A stretch of 64,000 nucleotides of DNA from positions 372,001 through 436,000 of the forward strand of contig JANCYW010000004.1 in assembly GCA_026184775.1 (NCBI GenBank), written 5' to 3'. The position numbers and the translations under genes are program-made. Position 1 is the stretch's first letter. The number at the start of each line of letters is the position of its first letter. The DNA comes from Cyanidium caldarium. Lineage: Eukaryota; Rhodophyta; Bangiophyceae; Cyanidiales; Cyanidiaceae. The notes beneath the pieces were generated by a model. It was not told the origin of the DNA and ran no database searches. It saw only the letters and a list, made by a program, of their open reading frames with translations. This document shows, in pieces, positions 1 through 9,743 of this stretch.

Positions 1-122
1 GTTAATTCTGCGGCGGCCACCATCCAACGCACCCAGCGGCAAGTCGCCTGTTGGGCTATCGCGGCGTGACCACAGCGCACGCGTTGTTGCCACTGCGTGC
101 GAGCATCGGATGCCTGGCTCAT
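1..122 (-). CDS. N-terminal fragment of an unrecognised protein, cut by the window edge
   Basis: An ATG on the minus strand at 122 opens a frame that stays open to position 1, giving about 40 codons before the window ends. The fragment begins MSQASDARTQWQQRVRCGH and is rich in Gln, Arg and Ala, with no recognisable motif. It is head-to-head with the eS12 gene, 326 bp away, as many neighbours here are, and this supports it weakly. A chance open frame of this length in GC-rich DNA is quite possible. No function is offered. Confidence 0.35.
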   Translation of the reverse strand, partial: MSQASDARTQWQQRVRCGHAAIAQQATCRWVRWMVAAAEL

Positions 123-448
123 AGAAGAGAGAGAAAGAGGAGACGGAAATGACGTGCATGCGTGAAAAGTTAGACGATTGGATATGACATCCACCCGTTC
201 CTCTGCAGCTCTTTCTCCGTTTCCACAGCGGCACTCGATGCCCCAGGGTTGTACTTGGGCATTCGCTGCGGGCGCCTGGCCGCATGCATCGCGCTTGTCA
301 TATATTGACCTACTGTGTCTCATCTAATCCTCACCCCTTCCCGCCGGTCGCCGCCCTCCCATCGTGCACTCGCCGCGTAGCCTGTGCTCTGCGTTGAACC
401 TCGTGCTCATCTTCATCTCCTTTCCCGCTTCACTCTCCCTGTGCGCCG
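123..448. promoter_or_regulatory. Divergent spacer upstream of the eS12 gene
   Basis: This 326 bp spacer lies between a possible leftward gene and eS12. The last ~120 bases before the eS12 ATG are strongly pyrimidine-rich on the plus strand (runs of C and T from about 330 to 445). That resembles the pyrimidine-rich leaders known from ribosomal-protein genes in other eukaryotes, but the transcription start cannot be seen. No TATA-like element stands out. Confidence 0.35.
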
Positions 449-910
449 ATGACCAGTATTGAACCGGAGGCCGCAGGGACAGGGGCGGAGGCGCCGGTCG
501 CAGAGGCGCCCATCTTGGCAGCGGGCGAACAGGACGAGGAGGTGGCCGACATCAACGCGGCGTTGCGCGTGGTGTTGCGCAAGGCGCTCATCCACGACGG
601 GCTGGCGCGCGGTCTGCGCGAAGCGGTGCGCGCGCTAGACAGCCGCAAGGCGCGTCTGTGTGTGCTGGCGTCGGATTGTGAGGAGCCGGCGTATCCGCGG
701 CTGATCGAGGCGTTGTGTGCGGAGCACGGCATCAACATGGTGCGCGTTCCGGCGGCGAAGCAGTTGGGCGAGTGGTCCGGTCTGTGCAAGATCGACGCCG
801 AGGGCAACGCGCGCAAAGTGGTGGCGTGCACGTGTGTGGTGGTGAAGGATTTCGGTGAGCCCAGCAAAGGCCTCACCTTTTTGGAGGACTACCTGAAGGA
901 GCAGGCGTGA
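449..910 (+). CDS. RPS12: 40S ribosomal protein eS12
   Basis: The 153-residue product is the cytosolic small-subunit protein eS12, of the L7Ae/L30e/S12e fold, which sits on the 40S head/beak. After an acidic, Ala-rich N-terminus of about 35 residues it shows the family blocks: [20 protein letters not shown], the stretch [20 protein letters not shown], the HGIN turn and the [17 protein letters not shown] segment, ending in a LEDYLK-type tail. Length and order match the family. The ATG at 449 is the first in frame after the pyrimidine-rich leader. It converges on the PP2C gene, with only 43 bp between the two stops, and that spacer holds an alternating CG run. Expected to be constitutively expressed. 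Identification is secure. Confidence 0.95.
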   Translation: MTSIEPEAAGTGAEAPVAEAPILAAGEQDEEVADINAALRVVLRKALIHDGLARGLREAVRALDSRKARLCVLASDCEEPAYPRLIEALCAEHGINMVRVPAAKQLGEWSGLCKIDAEGNARKVVACTCVVVKDFGEPSKGLTFLEDYLKEQA

Positions 911-930
911 GGGAGGGGGAATGTCCGTGG

Positions 931-947
931 GCGCGCGCGCGCGCGCG
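931..947. repeat. Alternating (GC)n run between convergent genes
   Basis: A 17-base pure alternating GC dinucleotide run fills much of the short gap between the eS12 and PP2C stop codons. Such runs can adopt Z-DNA under supercoiling. Here it lies where two convergent transcription units meet. Confidence 0.7.
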
Positions 948-953
948 GATCGT

Positions 954-2702
954 TTACTTTGAGGAGCGGCGGAATCGTCGGAAAAAGCCGCCAGCGCAAC
1001 GTTTGCTCTTCTCCTTGGCGGTCGATGTTGTTGTTTTCGGTGGTGGTGGTGGTGGTGGTGATACAGGGGGGTCGGCTGGCGGATCGCCGAGGTACAGATG
1101 GTCCGACGGGGGCTGCGGTGACGCCTCGGGCACCGGCTGCGCGTTCACCGGCGCGGCGGACAACCGGGAAGTGGCATTCGGGCGTAGCACTGTGCCGGAC
1201 AGACGCGAAGGCACGGTCACCGCCGATTCCGACTCCATGGACACTTTGGGCGAGCCGTTACCGGTCGATGACGACGACGACAACCGTGCAGACCGTGTCT
1301 CGTCACCCAGAACGCCCGGCGTCGGCCCGCAGAGGCGTTGCGGCGCATCCTTGCCAAACCCGTCCTCGCGTAAAGCCCACGACTGGAATATCTTGCCGCC
1401 GTGCACGGTTACATCGCGCATCAGATCCGGCCGCGACAGGATCACCACGATCACGCTCACATTGTCACTGGAGCCGGCCGCCAGCGCCGCATGCACCAGC
1501 GCCAGCGACGCCGCCTTCGGGTCACCGCCGTACCGTCGCAGTGCCGTGCGCGCCACACGCACCGCCTCCTGATTGGACAGCCGGCACCACAATCCATCAC
1601 ATGCCACGATCAGGAACTCGTCGTGCGGCGATATTGGTCGCACCACCACGTCCGGGTCGGCGATCAGCAAATTGCCGGTAATGTTCAGATGCGGGAAGAG
1701 GCGCGACGCATGCGCTTTGAGGTCCATGTCGCCGAGCGCCCGCGTCAACGATATGTAGCCGTTGACGCCGCGCGAATTGACAAACCCGCCGGCGGCCTTG
1801 ATACGGCGCACTTCGCTCGGCACCATCGGACTGTGGTCTTGGCTGAGCGGCACCGCGTCGCCGCCCGCGGCGCACAGCACGGTGCGCGAATCGCCCACGT
1901 TGCAGCAGTAGATGTGGCGGTTGCGCAGCACCACCAACGCCACCGTCGTGCCCGAATAGGTGCGTTTGCGTAACGACTCGACCAAGATTTCCTCGTCCAG
2001 ACGGAGGCAGGTCTCGGTGAGGGCGCGCGCGGTATCGCTGGTGAAACGCTCGTGCGATAGCAGTCGCTCCGCGAAGTGCGCTTTGCAGTAGGTGCTGGCC
2101 AGCTTGCCGCCGTGGCCATCGAAGACGCCGAAGATGCCCACGGCATCGGTGTCATCGCCCAGCACCAGCGCACAAGTGTGGTCTTCCATGGTGGGCCGAC
2201 GACCCTGCTCCTCCACCACACCGTGCTGGTAACATTTGCAGTCGGCGGAGAATGGACTGCCCTCGCGGGAGTGCTTCGAGTTGAACGGCGACGATGACCG
2301 CAACAGCCCGCCAATGCGAATACCCGACGACATCGAGTCGCTGCGCCGCAGCGGTTGCATCAAGCGAGAGGCCACTTTGCGCAGCGACGCTCGAAACGAT
2401 GGGCTCGATGATGATGCCTCGGTGAGGGCATGTGCCGAGCCGCTCGTGTCCGGCGAGCTGGCGTTGGACGAGGAGGAGATGGAGGGCGATTCTGGCGCCA
2501 TACCGCCGGGTGCAGCCGAGGCGGCTCGCTGTGCCCTGGGCGTTTCTGCCTCCTCCCCGCTGGCCGACGTGCAGCTGGGCGTCGCCAGCGAATCCGACGA
2601 AACCGCCGAAAGCGACAGCCGTTGCAGAGACGCCTTCAACGGGTCACTCGCAGTGGCGTTCCCAGCAGAGGTCAGCGTCTTGCCCTCATCGACTCGCTCC
2701 AT
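954..2702 (-). CDS. PP2C-family (PPM) serine/threonine phosphatase
   Basis: The 582-residue protein has a Ser/Ala-rich, probably disordered N-terminus of about 150 residues, a central PP2C domain and a Ser/Pro-rich tail. Metal-site motifs are visible in order: RRPTMEDH, GVFDGHGG, SGTTV, NVGDSR, LTRALGD and GSSDNVSV. These define a metal-dependent Ser/Thr phosphatase acting on phosphoproteins. One departure is visible: the block usually read DGLWD is DGLWC here, while the preceding metal-binding Asp is kept. A poly-Pro run near the end comes from a GGT/ACC trinucleotide repeat (about 1039-1060), and the C-terminus is basic. The ATG at 2702 is the natural start. A CACGTG motif lies upstream. 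The substrate is unknown. Confidence 0.9.
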   Translation of the reverse strand: MERVDEGKTLTSAGNATASDPLKASLQRLSLSAVSSDSLATPSCTSASGEEAETPRAQRAASAAPGGMAPESPSISSSSNASSPDTSGSAHALTEASSSSPSFRASLRKVASRLMQPLRRSDSMSSGIRIGGLLRSSSPFNSKHSREGSPFSADCKCYQHGVVEEQGRRPTMEDHTCALVLGDDTDAVGIFGVFDGHGGKLASTYCKAHFAERLLSHERFTSDTARALTETCLRLDEEILVESLRKRTYSGTTVALVVLRNRHIYCCNVGDSRTVLCAAGGDAVPLSQDHSPMVPSEVRRIKAAGGFVNSRGVNGYISLTRALGDMDLKAHASRLFPHLNITGNLLIADPDVVVRPISPHDEFLIVACDGLWCRLSNQEAVRVARTALRRYGGDPKAASLALVHAALAAGSSDNVSVIVVILSRPDLMRDVTVHGGKIFQSWALREDGFGKDAPQRLCGPTPGVLGDETRSARLSSSSSTGNGSPKVSMESESAVTVPSRLSGTVLRPNATSRLSAAPVNAQPVPEASPQPPSDHLYLGDPPADPPVSPPPPPPPKTTTSTAKEKSKRCAGGFFRRFRRSSK

Positions 2703-3281
2703 AAAAACTCCTCAGCACGCTTCCGAGTCGAGTGGTGCCTTGACGTTACGACTATCTACTCTCGTCTTCACCTCGGACGCACGCGCTCCGCCACCGCTCG
2801 AATGGATGTCGGTTCAGGTTGCGCACGGCGCGGGTTCGAATTCCCTTTCAGCGGTACTTCTCGGTTGTCCGACGTCGGTGCTGCAGATTTGACAGGGATT
2901 CACTCGATTCGGGCTCTCGTGAGACGGCACTACTGTCCTAGGTGCTGTTTTAGGCGGTCGCGCCTGAGGAGCAGGCAAGGCACTCCAACCAGTGTCGTCG
3001 CAACGGCTCCAACGCTTTTCAGTTGGCCAGCAGGGTCAGTGCGTGGGTCGCGAGGCCCGCGACCAAGGGGAGCCAGCGCTGGCGCGACAGATCTTGGCAG
3101 CGGTGGATGTCACGCACGTGACGACTTTCCGAACGTCGCAGAATGTCATACTTCTGACATTTTTTCCAACGGCACCCTCAACACCACAAACTTCCCTGGT
3201 GGTGCACACCTACCCGTCCGTCGCCTCTTCCACGGCGCCCGCCATGAAGGCGCCACCAAGCAGGCTAACCCTCCCCTCCTT
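2703..3281. promoter_or_regulatory. Spacer with G-box and inverted repeats upstream of the PP2C gene
   Basis: No convincing gene is seen in these 579 bp. They hold the PP2C promoter (leftward) and the SerRS 3' end. Two compact inverted repeats stand out: GTCAC-gcac-GTGAC at 3109-3122, which contains the E-box/G-box hexamer CACGTG (3115-3120), and AATGTCA-tacttc-TGACATT at 3142-3161. Both are plausible sites for dimeric factors. Spacing to the PP2C ATG is about 400 bp. Confidence 0.35.
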
Positions 3282-4979
3282 TTATGCACTCCTCGCGGCC
3301 ACTCCTTCGCTTGCGCGCGGTCGCGCAATCTTTTCCAGGCCGCCCAGATAGGGTCGCAACACCGGCGGCACCAGCACCGACCCGTCGCACTGCTGATAGT
3401 TCTCCAGAATACTGATCAGCAGCCGCGGCGTGGCACAGGCGGTGGCATTCAGCGTATGCACATGGCGCACCTGCCCGTGCTGCGCATCACGATATCGGAT
3501 GGCCAGTCGACGCGCCTGATAGTCGGTGCAATTGCTGGCGCTGCTTATCTCTCCAAAGGCACCCCGGCCCGGCATCCACGCCTCGATGTCGTATTTGCGG
3601 TACGCCGGATTGCCCAGATCCTCGACGGGCATGTCCAGCACCCGATAACACAGACCGAGCGCGTCGAACAGGCTCTCCTCAATGCGCCGCAGCTCCTCGT
3701 GCATCACCTCGCTTTGCTCGGGCGTGGTGATGGCGAACATCTCCACCTTGCTGAACTGGTGCACGCGGTACAGACCGCGCGTCTCGGTGCCGGCCGCGCC
3801 CACCTCGCGCCGAAAGCAATGGCTGAAACCGGCCAGGCGGATCGGCAGCTGCTCCTCGCTCAGGATCTGGCCGGCGTAGTAGCCGCCAAGGGGGATTTCG
3901 GCGGTGCCCACCAAGCACAGCGCGCCGTCAGGCACCAGATACGTCTGGGATGCCTCGCCACGTGGCTGAAACCCGCACCCGGCCACCATCTCTTCCCGCA
4001 CCAGGTCAGGTGTGAGCATCGGTGTGAAACCGTGCTCCAGCACCAGTCGTTGCATGGCCCAATTCACCAGCGCCAGTTCCAGCATGGCTCCCGCGTTGCG
4101 CAGGTAGTAGAAACGAGCGCCCGACACCCGTGCGGCTGCCTCGAAATTCACCAAATCCAGTTCCAGCGCCAGTTCCAAGTGCGACTTGGGCGCAAAGCCA
4201 TCAAAGCGGCGCTTCTCACCGGCCATGCGCAGCAGTCGCGCCCGCTCCTCGCCGCCCGTCGGCACATCCGGATGCGTTCGGTTGGGAATCTTGCCGGCCT
4301 CGGTGTGCATCTCCTCCTCCACCGCCACCAGCTCCGCCTCCATCCGTGCCAGTGCATCTTTGAGGTGCTTGCCGCGGGCGATGCAGCGCTCGCGTTCCGC
4401 CTGCGGCAGCTCCTTCACGTTCTTCATCTTGGCGGCCACCTCGTTGCGTTCCTGGCGCACCGCATCCGTGTCCGCTTTCAGCTCACAGAAGCGGTCGTAC
4501 AGGGCGGCGACCCGGGCGGCATTGGCAGTCACGCCGCGCTGGGCGATGTTGCGCTCCACCTCGGGCAGTTGATCGCGCACATACTTGAGATCCACCGGCG
4601 GCGGCAACAGGGAACACCGGAGGGTGGCCGGAGCGTCGGTGGATGCTCTTCGGTATCCAGGGAAATAATGAGAGGAAAGCAGAGGCGGGCGCCAAAGTGC
4701 AGGGTGAAAACAACGCGGTCCGGAGGAGCAGAAAGTTGCGTTGCCGCTGAGCGGACTCGCCGGCGCCCCTCGAGTGCTCGCCTGGTGCGCAGAAGCCACT
4801 TTCCAAGCCAATCCCTGTCGCACTTGCCGCACAACGGCCATCACTGTCCGAAACGTGCTCCGGCGGGCGGTGCGGACCATGCTGACGGCCGACACGAACG
4901 CCGTGGGATCGGACGGACGCGTGGCCGCCGTTGTTGTTCGTACCGGTTGCACCGGTCGTCCCCAACTCTTGGAGCGCAT
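3282..4979 (-). CDS. Organellar (bacterial-type) seryl-tRNA synthetase
   Basis: The 565-residue protein charges tRNA-Ser. From about residue 128 it follows bacterial SerRS: an N-terminal coiled-coil arm (PEVERNIAQRG to about residue 240) that grips the long variable arm, then the class II core. Core signatures are GAMLELALVNW, LVGTAEIPL, the motif 2 FSHCFRREVGAAGTETRGLY, DIEAWMPGRG, EISSASNCTDYQARR and a motif 3 region ending in PRLLISILENYQ. The first ~127 residues are rich in Ser, Arg, Thr and Ala with almost no acidic residues, as expected of a plastid or mitochondrial presequence, or of dual targeting. The ATG at 4979 is used; internal Mets could also serve. A cytosolic SerRS is presumably encoded elsewhere. 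Confidence 0.92.
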   Translation of the reverse strand: MRSKSWGRPVQPVRTTTAATRPSDPTAFVSAVSMVRTARRSTFRTVMAVVRQVRQGLAWKVASAHQASTRGAPASPLSGNATFCSSGPRCFHPALWRPPLLSSHYFPGYRRASTDAPATLRCSLLPPPVDLKYVRDQLPEVERNIAQRGVTANAARVAALYDRFCELKADTDAVRQERNEVAAKMKNVKELPQAERERCIARGKHLKDALARMEAELVAVEEEMHTEAGKIPNRTHPDVPTGGEERARLLRMAGEKRRFDGFAPKSHLELALELDLVNFEAAARVSGARFYYLRNAGAMLELALVNWAMQRLVLEHGFTPMLTPDLVREEMVAGCGFQPRGEASQTYLVPDGALCLVGTAEIPLGGYYAGQILSEEQLPIRLAGFSHCFRREVGAAGTETRGLYRVHQFSKVEMFAITTPEQSEVMHEELRRIEESLFDALGLCYRVLDMPVEDLGNPAYRKYDIEAWMPGRGAFGEISSASNCTDYQARRLAIRYRDAQHGQVRHVHTLNATACATPRLLISILENYQQCDGSVLVPPVLRPYLGGLEKIARPRASEGVAARSA

Positions 4980-5351
4980 GCAACCCGGCGCCTATGAGTT
5001 GATTAGAACGATAAGCTGGGAGCCTGGCACGGTGGTGTGGCGAACAGTTCTCGTCGTTGCAACACCGCGACTGCAAGTGTACCTCGTCCACCGACCGCAA
5101 AGGTCCACTCCAGTGGACGGACGCGCCGGCTTGTCAGTCCATCGCGTCCTTTCCTCCGTGCGGTCCTGGATACGTCAGTGGCAGATGCAGAGGATGGCGA
5201 GCCAGGCAACGGGCACCCCCTGCGCCCATTCGTTAGCGCTCGGACGGTTCACTCCCTCTCTATCTCTCGCTCATGCCTTTTTCCGAGTTAACTTTTTACC
5301 CGCAGCACTCACAGTGCCCGACCTTTCCTCCTCCTCCTCCTCCTCTACCAC
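4980..5351. promoter_or_regulatory. Spacer upstream of the SerRS gene
   Basis: This 372 bp spacer separates the SerRS start from the acetyl-CoA synthetase stop; both genes read leftward. No credible gene is seen. A run of TCC triplets (about 5325-5350) lies next to the acetyl-CoA synthetase 3' end, and the rest should include the SerRS promoter and leader. Confidence 0.3.
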
Positions 5352-5471
5352 CTACTCCTCCACATAATCACGCACCAGTGCATCGACCACACTGGGGTCG
5401 GCCAGGGTGGACAAATCACCCAGGCTGGCAACGTCCAGGTGTTTGCCCTGCTCGGCCAGCTTGCGCAGGAT

Positions 5472-5509
<38 letters not shown>

Positions 5510-7529
5510 CGGCCGCCCACTGCACGCGGTCCGGCGAGGCGATCGGGCCGATTTCGCGCCGACACATCTGCACCAGCTCGTCACGCAGCGCACCGCTACC
5601 ATCGTAACCGTCGTTGAGGGTCACGAAGCAGCAGATGCCCTCGCCCTTGATCTCGTGCGGCATGCCCACAACGGCGGCTTCGGCCACGGCCGGATGCCGC
5701 AACAGCGCGCTCTCCACCTCGGCGGTGCCCATGCGGTGCCCGCTCACGTTGATGACATCGTCCACGCGACCGGTCAGCCAAAAGTAGCCCTCGCCATCGC
5801 GCCGACACCCATCGCCGGTCAGGTAATAGCCCGGGAACGGTTTGAAGTAGACGCTCTCCATGCGCTCGTGATCGCCGTAAATCGACCGGATGCACGACGG
5901 CCACGGCGCCCGAATGCACAGCAGCCCCTCGGATTCCACGCCCGGCTGGAAGGGAATCTCCCGGCCGCTGGCATCCAGCACCGCCAACTGCACGCCGAAG
6001 AAGGGCACGCCCGCCGAGCCCGGCTTCTGTTGAAAGCCGCGCACCGGCGGCGACACAATCATGTGCGCACCGGTTTCGGTCTGCCAGTAGGTGTCCACCA
6101 CATTGCAGCGACCGTCGCCGACCACCTGGTGATACCACCCCCACACCTGAGGGTTGATAGGCTCTCCCACCGTGGCAAGCAACTTGAGCGAGCGCCGCGA
6201 GTACCGCTTCACGAACGCGTCGCCGGCCTTTTTCAGCGCCCGAATGGCCGTCGGCGCCGTGTACAGATGCGTCACCCGGTACTTGTCCACGATGGCCCAG
6301 AGGCGGCCGGCGTCCGGCCACGTGGGCACGCCCTCGAATAGCACCTGCGTGGCGCCGTTCAGCATCGGCCCGTACACGCCATACGAGTGGCCGGTGATCC
6401 AGCCGCAGTCGGCGGTGCAAAAGTACACGTCGTCCGGACGAACGTTGAAAGCGTACTTGAAGGTGCTGGCAGCGCCTACCATGTACCCGCCGACGGTATG
6501 CAGCACGCCTTTGGGCTTGCCGGTGCTCCCCGAGGTGTACAGAATAAACAGCGGCTCCTCGGCATGGACCCACTCGACGTCCGCCGCCAGCAGCGGCCCG
6601 TCCGTGGCCACCGCTTCGGCGCCGTTGGTGGTGGCGGTGGCAGGCGCCGCCGCTGCCGACAAGTCCACTGCCGCCATCGCCTGGTGCAGATCTCGATCCC
6701 GCCCCGGCATCATCGTCACATGGGGCAGGCGCTCCGGCACCCGACGCAGCACCAGCTGCGTATGCACCCGAAATCCCGGCTGCCGACTCTCGCACAACGC
6801 GATGGCCTCGTCGGCCACCTGTTTCAGGAGCACCAGCTTGGAGCCGCGCATCACGCCGTCGCAGGTGATCACCACGCGGCACTGCGCGTCGGCAATGCGG
6901 CCCGCCAACGACTCCGCCGAAAAGCCGCCAAACACCACGCTGTGCACCGCGCCGATGCGCGCACACGCCAGCATGGCCGCGGGCAGCTCGGGCACCATCG
7001 GCATGTAGATCGCCACTGGCTCGCCGCGTTGCACGCCGGCATCGCGCAACACCTGTGCCATGCGCCGCACCATCTCCAACAGTTGCGCGTAGGTGATGGC
7101 CCGATGCGCCCGCGCGTCATCCACATCGTTGGCCTCGTAGTGGAACGCCACCTGATCGCCGCGCCCAGCATGCACGTGCCGATCTACCGCGTTGTAGCAG
7201 ATGTTGGTGCGCGCATTCCGAAACCACTGCACCTCTATCCGACCGTGGCGCACGTCGAAATTGGCCTGCAGCGCATCGCCGACGGTAGGCGCCGCCGACG
7301 GGTGCCACACAAACTCGCGCGCTGCTAGCTCCGTCCAAAAGCGTTCCGGCTCACGCACCGAGCGTCGATACATGTCCGCGTACTCTGCAAAGTCGGCGAT
7401 CCAGTGACCGGACTCTTTCAAATAAGTGTCTGACGGCGGCACGCCCTGAGTAGTTCGGCCGGCCGCAGCCAGCTCTACTTCGTTGCCCACCGCCGCCGAC
7501 GTGGTGCTGGGAGCGCCGTCGGTGGCCAT
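5352..7529 (-). CDS. ACS: Acetyl-CoA synthetase (AMP-forming)
   Basis: The 725-residue enzyme converts acetate, ATP and CoA to acetyl-CoA, feeding fatty-acid synthesis or acetylation. ANL-superfamily motifs are all present: the N-terminal ACS cap (SDTYLKESGHWIADFAEYA), the P-loop YTSGSTGKPKGVLH, VVDTYWQTETGAH, YLTGDGCRRDGEGYFWLTGR, the hinge DDVINVSGHRMGTAEVESAL, and the catalytic Lys in KTRSGKIMRR. The CGWITGHSY block is typical of true acetyl-CoA synthetases. The ATG at 7529 gives a near-canonical length. The frame stays open upstream, with another ATG at 7769 and beyond that could add an Arg/Ser-rich presequence, so targeting is uncertain. A Gly/Ala/Thr-rich insert sits ahead of the P-loop. 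Confidence 0.95.
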
Positions 7530-8477
7530 CACGCCCAGCCGCGGCCCGTCCGACAGTCGCCCGCGCCCTCGAAACGGTGGATGAAGCGGGCAGCAGGAAA
7601 GCCCTGCCCGCCGTAGAGGCCCGCCTGGTCGCCAAGTCACCACACTTCGTCGGCTGCGGTAGTCCCGCCTCCGCCCGTCCGCTGAGCCTCCTCGTGCGGT
7701 CCAGCCGGTCCGCACGAGGGGCGTAACGAATAACAGACCCTGCGCTACCGACTCTCTGCCCGCGTACATGAATTTCGAGCTGGCCGACGGAACAATGCGC
7801 GTCTCAGCACACCGGCGCTGCGGTGATGAGCGCCTCCACGGGTGTGTGCCGATACGTGCCAGCGTCAACCGCCGCGCCCCTGACCGAGCGTTCCAGCAGC
7901 GCTGCAGGCGACAGCGCGAGGCACGGCGCGTGCGAGCGCCGGAGATGCAGACAACACGAGAAAAACAGGAACGGAGAGAGAAGCAGGGAGTAAAGAGGAG
8001 CTTGGACGGGATGGGGATGGGGGGCAACGGACGATGAAGAGTTAGGAGGGGGGCGCGGTGAGTGGAAAGGCGAGAGGAGGTGGGAGGAGATGGAGTGGTG
8101 GAGCAAGGAGGATGAGGGGATGGGTGTCTTAATTCACTTGGATCGTGCGAAAGAAGCACGATATGGTGACTCTGGCTACAGTTGGGCACCTCGTTGCATA
8201 GCGGGGTGCTGCCGGGAGTATGTGACGGTGCTCGCTTCGAGTGCCCGTGGAGAGGCTGCCCGGCGTGTCTCTTCGGACGGGAGCACGGATAGGTCGACAG
8301 CACAGATGACGGCTGGACGCGAGCCGTCAGCTGTGCTGGAGACTTCATCATAACAGGTGCTAGCACCATCGGACAGCTGGACGTGGTGCGCCCCGTCGGT
8401 CAATCGACGGTGCGGTGCCCATCGCCATCGATATTACCCGGCGTGCGAGCTTTGCGATAAGCAGCACGCATGCGCAT
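7530..8477. promoter_or_regulatory. Long divergent spacer between acetyl-CoA synthetase and GT77-like genes
   Basis: This is one of the longest gene-poor stretches in the window (948 bp). The leftward acetyl-CoA synthetase frame remains open through most of it (to 8369), but the conceptual translation is low-complexity Ser/Pro/Arg and resembles no domain. It could be a presequence in part, or simply a leader and promoter. A purine-rich patch lies at about 7960-8120 on the plus strand. Confidence 0.35.
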
Positions 8478-9734
8478 ATGTCGCGGTCGTCGCTGGGGCG
8501 TGATCGCCGCAAAGCGCATCGCTCCGTCAACGTTCGAATACTGGTGCTGCTGTTGTGTGCCGCGGCGGCCGCCCTCAGTGCGTGGCGCACGCGCCTCCAA
8601 CGCCGCATCACTCGGTATCCCGAGAGCCGACGACCGTACTTGGATGCGGCGGTGCACGCGGCACTACAGGGCACCTGGGACGATCACGAACGCCGCCAGC
8701 ACCTCTCCCCCTCATCGGATACTCCGCTCACCGTGATGCTCACCGTGGCCAATTCGGGCGCCCAGGATTTGCTGGCCAATCTGCTCTGCAGCCTGCAACA
8801 CGCCATGAACGTCTCCATCGACCGACGCCTCGTCTTGATACGCACCCTCGACGACGCCTTGCAATCGCGCCTGGCCGCCCTTTCCTATCGCTGGCGCCAC
8901 CTGCGGCTGTGTCCGCTGCGCTCACGCTACCTGCCGTCTATGGGCACTTACCAGAACATGAAAGCCCACAACGCCGGCTTTTATGCGGTGGAACGGGAAA
9001 AGTTCCGGGCGCTGCGCGATGTGCTGCACTCGCTTCCCCTGCCGACATCCATATCCACTTCCGCCCACGCCTCACTCTATGTGCTGCTCAGCGACATCGA
9101 TGTGGCGTGGTTGCGCGATCCCTTCGCGCCCACGTTGCGCAACACGCTCGCCGACCTCACGCTGCAGTGCGACTCGTGTGCGGCGACGCGATACGGTCCG
9201 CAGCAACCGCAATGTCCCTTTCAGTACAACACCGGCATTGTGTACATGCGCGTGCCGCTCGGCGGTGCCGCGGCCCGCAGCAAACGGCAGGCGCTGCAGG
9301 CGCTCGTTGCCGAGGTGGTGACCGCCTCCGAAACATACCACCACCAGCGGCGCATGCATCCCTCCATGCCCGTGATGCACGACCAGCAGATCTTCGACGC
9401 GGTGGTGAGACGGTGGATCGCTCGCGGCCGCATCGTGCCGCTGGGTCCCGACCCTCCGATGCGGCTCACTTACCGAACCCACCCGCAGGCGCTCACGCTG
9501 AGTTACTTTCCCTGGCGTTGGTTCCCCAACGGTTGCGTCCTGTTCGGATACCGGCAGCATCGCCCGCATGCGTCCGCACGCCATGCCCTGCATCAACCCG
9601 ATGGCGTGGTCGCCGTGCACGCCAATTACCGCAACGGATACGCCGCCAAACGCGCGGCCCTGGAATCGGTCGGCGCTTGGCGGCTGGCATCTGCGACGGA
9701 CCGCGCATCCACATGGCCGGCGTGCCGGTCGTGA
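8478..9734 (+). CDS. Type II membrane glycosyltransferase, nucleotide-diphospho-sugar transferase (GT77-like) family
   Basis: The 418-residue protein has a short basic N-terminus, one hydrophobic anchor (VRILVLLLCAAAAALSAW) and a lumenal catalytic domain, the layout of Golgi glycosyltransferases. The DxD-type motif is in YVLLSDIDVAWLRDPF, followed by the FQYNTGIVYMR and MHDQQIFDAV blocks and a late FPNGCVLFG segment. That order is typical of the nucleotide-diphospho-sugar transferase domain found in plant and algal GT77 enzymes, which build wall or extensin glycans. The exact donor and acceptor cannot be told. Start: the first in-frame ATG with the anchor immediately behind it is 8478; the frame extends to 8415 only through a GTG. 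It is head-to-head with acetyl-CoA synthetase. Confidence 0.75.
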   Translation: MSRSSLGRDRRKAHRSVNVRILVLLLCAAAAALSAWRTRLQRRITRYPESRRPYLDAAVHAALQGTWDDHERRQHLSPSSDTPLTVMLTVANSGAQDLLANLLCSLQHAMNVSIDRRLVLIRTLDDALQSRLAALSYRWRHLRLCPLRSRYLPSMGTYQNMKAHNAGFYAVEREKFRALRDVLHSLPLPTSISTSAHASLYVLLSDIDVAWLRDPFAPTLRNTLADLTLQCDSCAATRYGPQQPQCPFQYNTGIVYMRVPLGGAAARSKRQALQALVAEVVTASETYHHQRRMHPSMPVMHDQQIFDAVVRRWIARGRIVPLGPDPPMRLTYRTHPQALTLSYFPWRWFPNGCVLFGYRQHRPHASARHALHQPDGVVAVHANYRNGYAAKRAALESVGAWRLASATDRASTWPACRS

Positions 9735-9743
9735 GCCGTCGCC

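Noticed and set aside
2829-2846. Possible tRNA T-loop (GGGTTCGAATTCC)
   Set aside because: The flanking bases do not form a 5-bp T-stem, and no A-box or acceptor stem could be placed around it.
2430-4997. 855-codon open frame on the plus strand
   Set aside because: It lies antisense to SerRS; its translation is low-complexity His/Arg/Gln with no family pattern, whereas the opposite strand encodes a complete enzyme.
5596-6966. 456-codon minus-strand frame within the acetyl-CoA synthetase region
   Set aside because: It is a second reading frame of the same strand inside a fully recognised enzyme and shows only Gly/Arg/Ala-rich shadow sequence.
7530-8369. 280-residue N-terminal extension of acetyl-CoA synthetase
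   Set aside because: The frame is open, but the translation is Ser/Pro/Arg low complexity and far longer than any usual presequence; only a short extension from 7769 seems reasonable.
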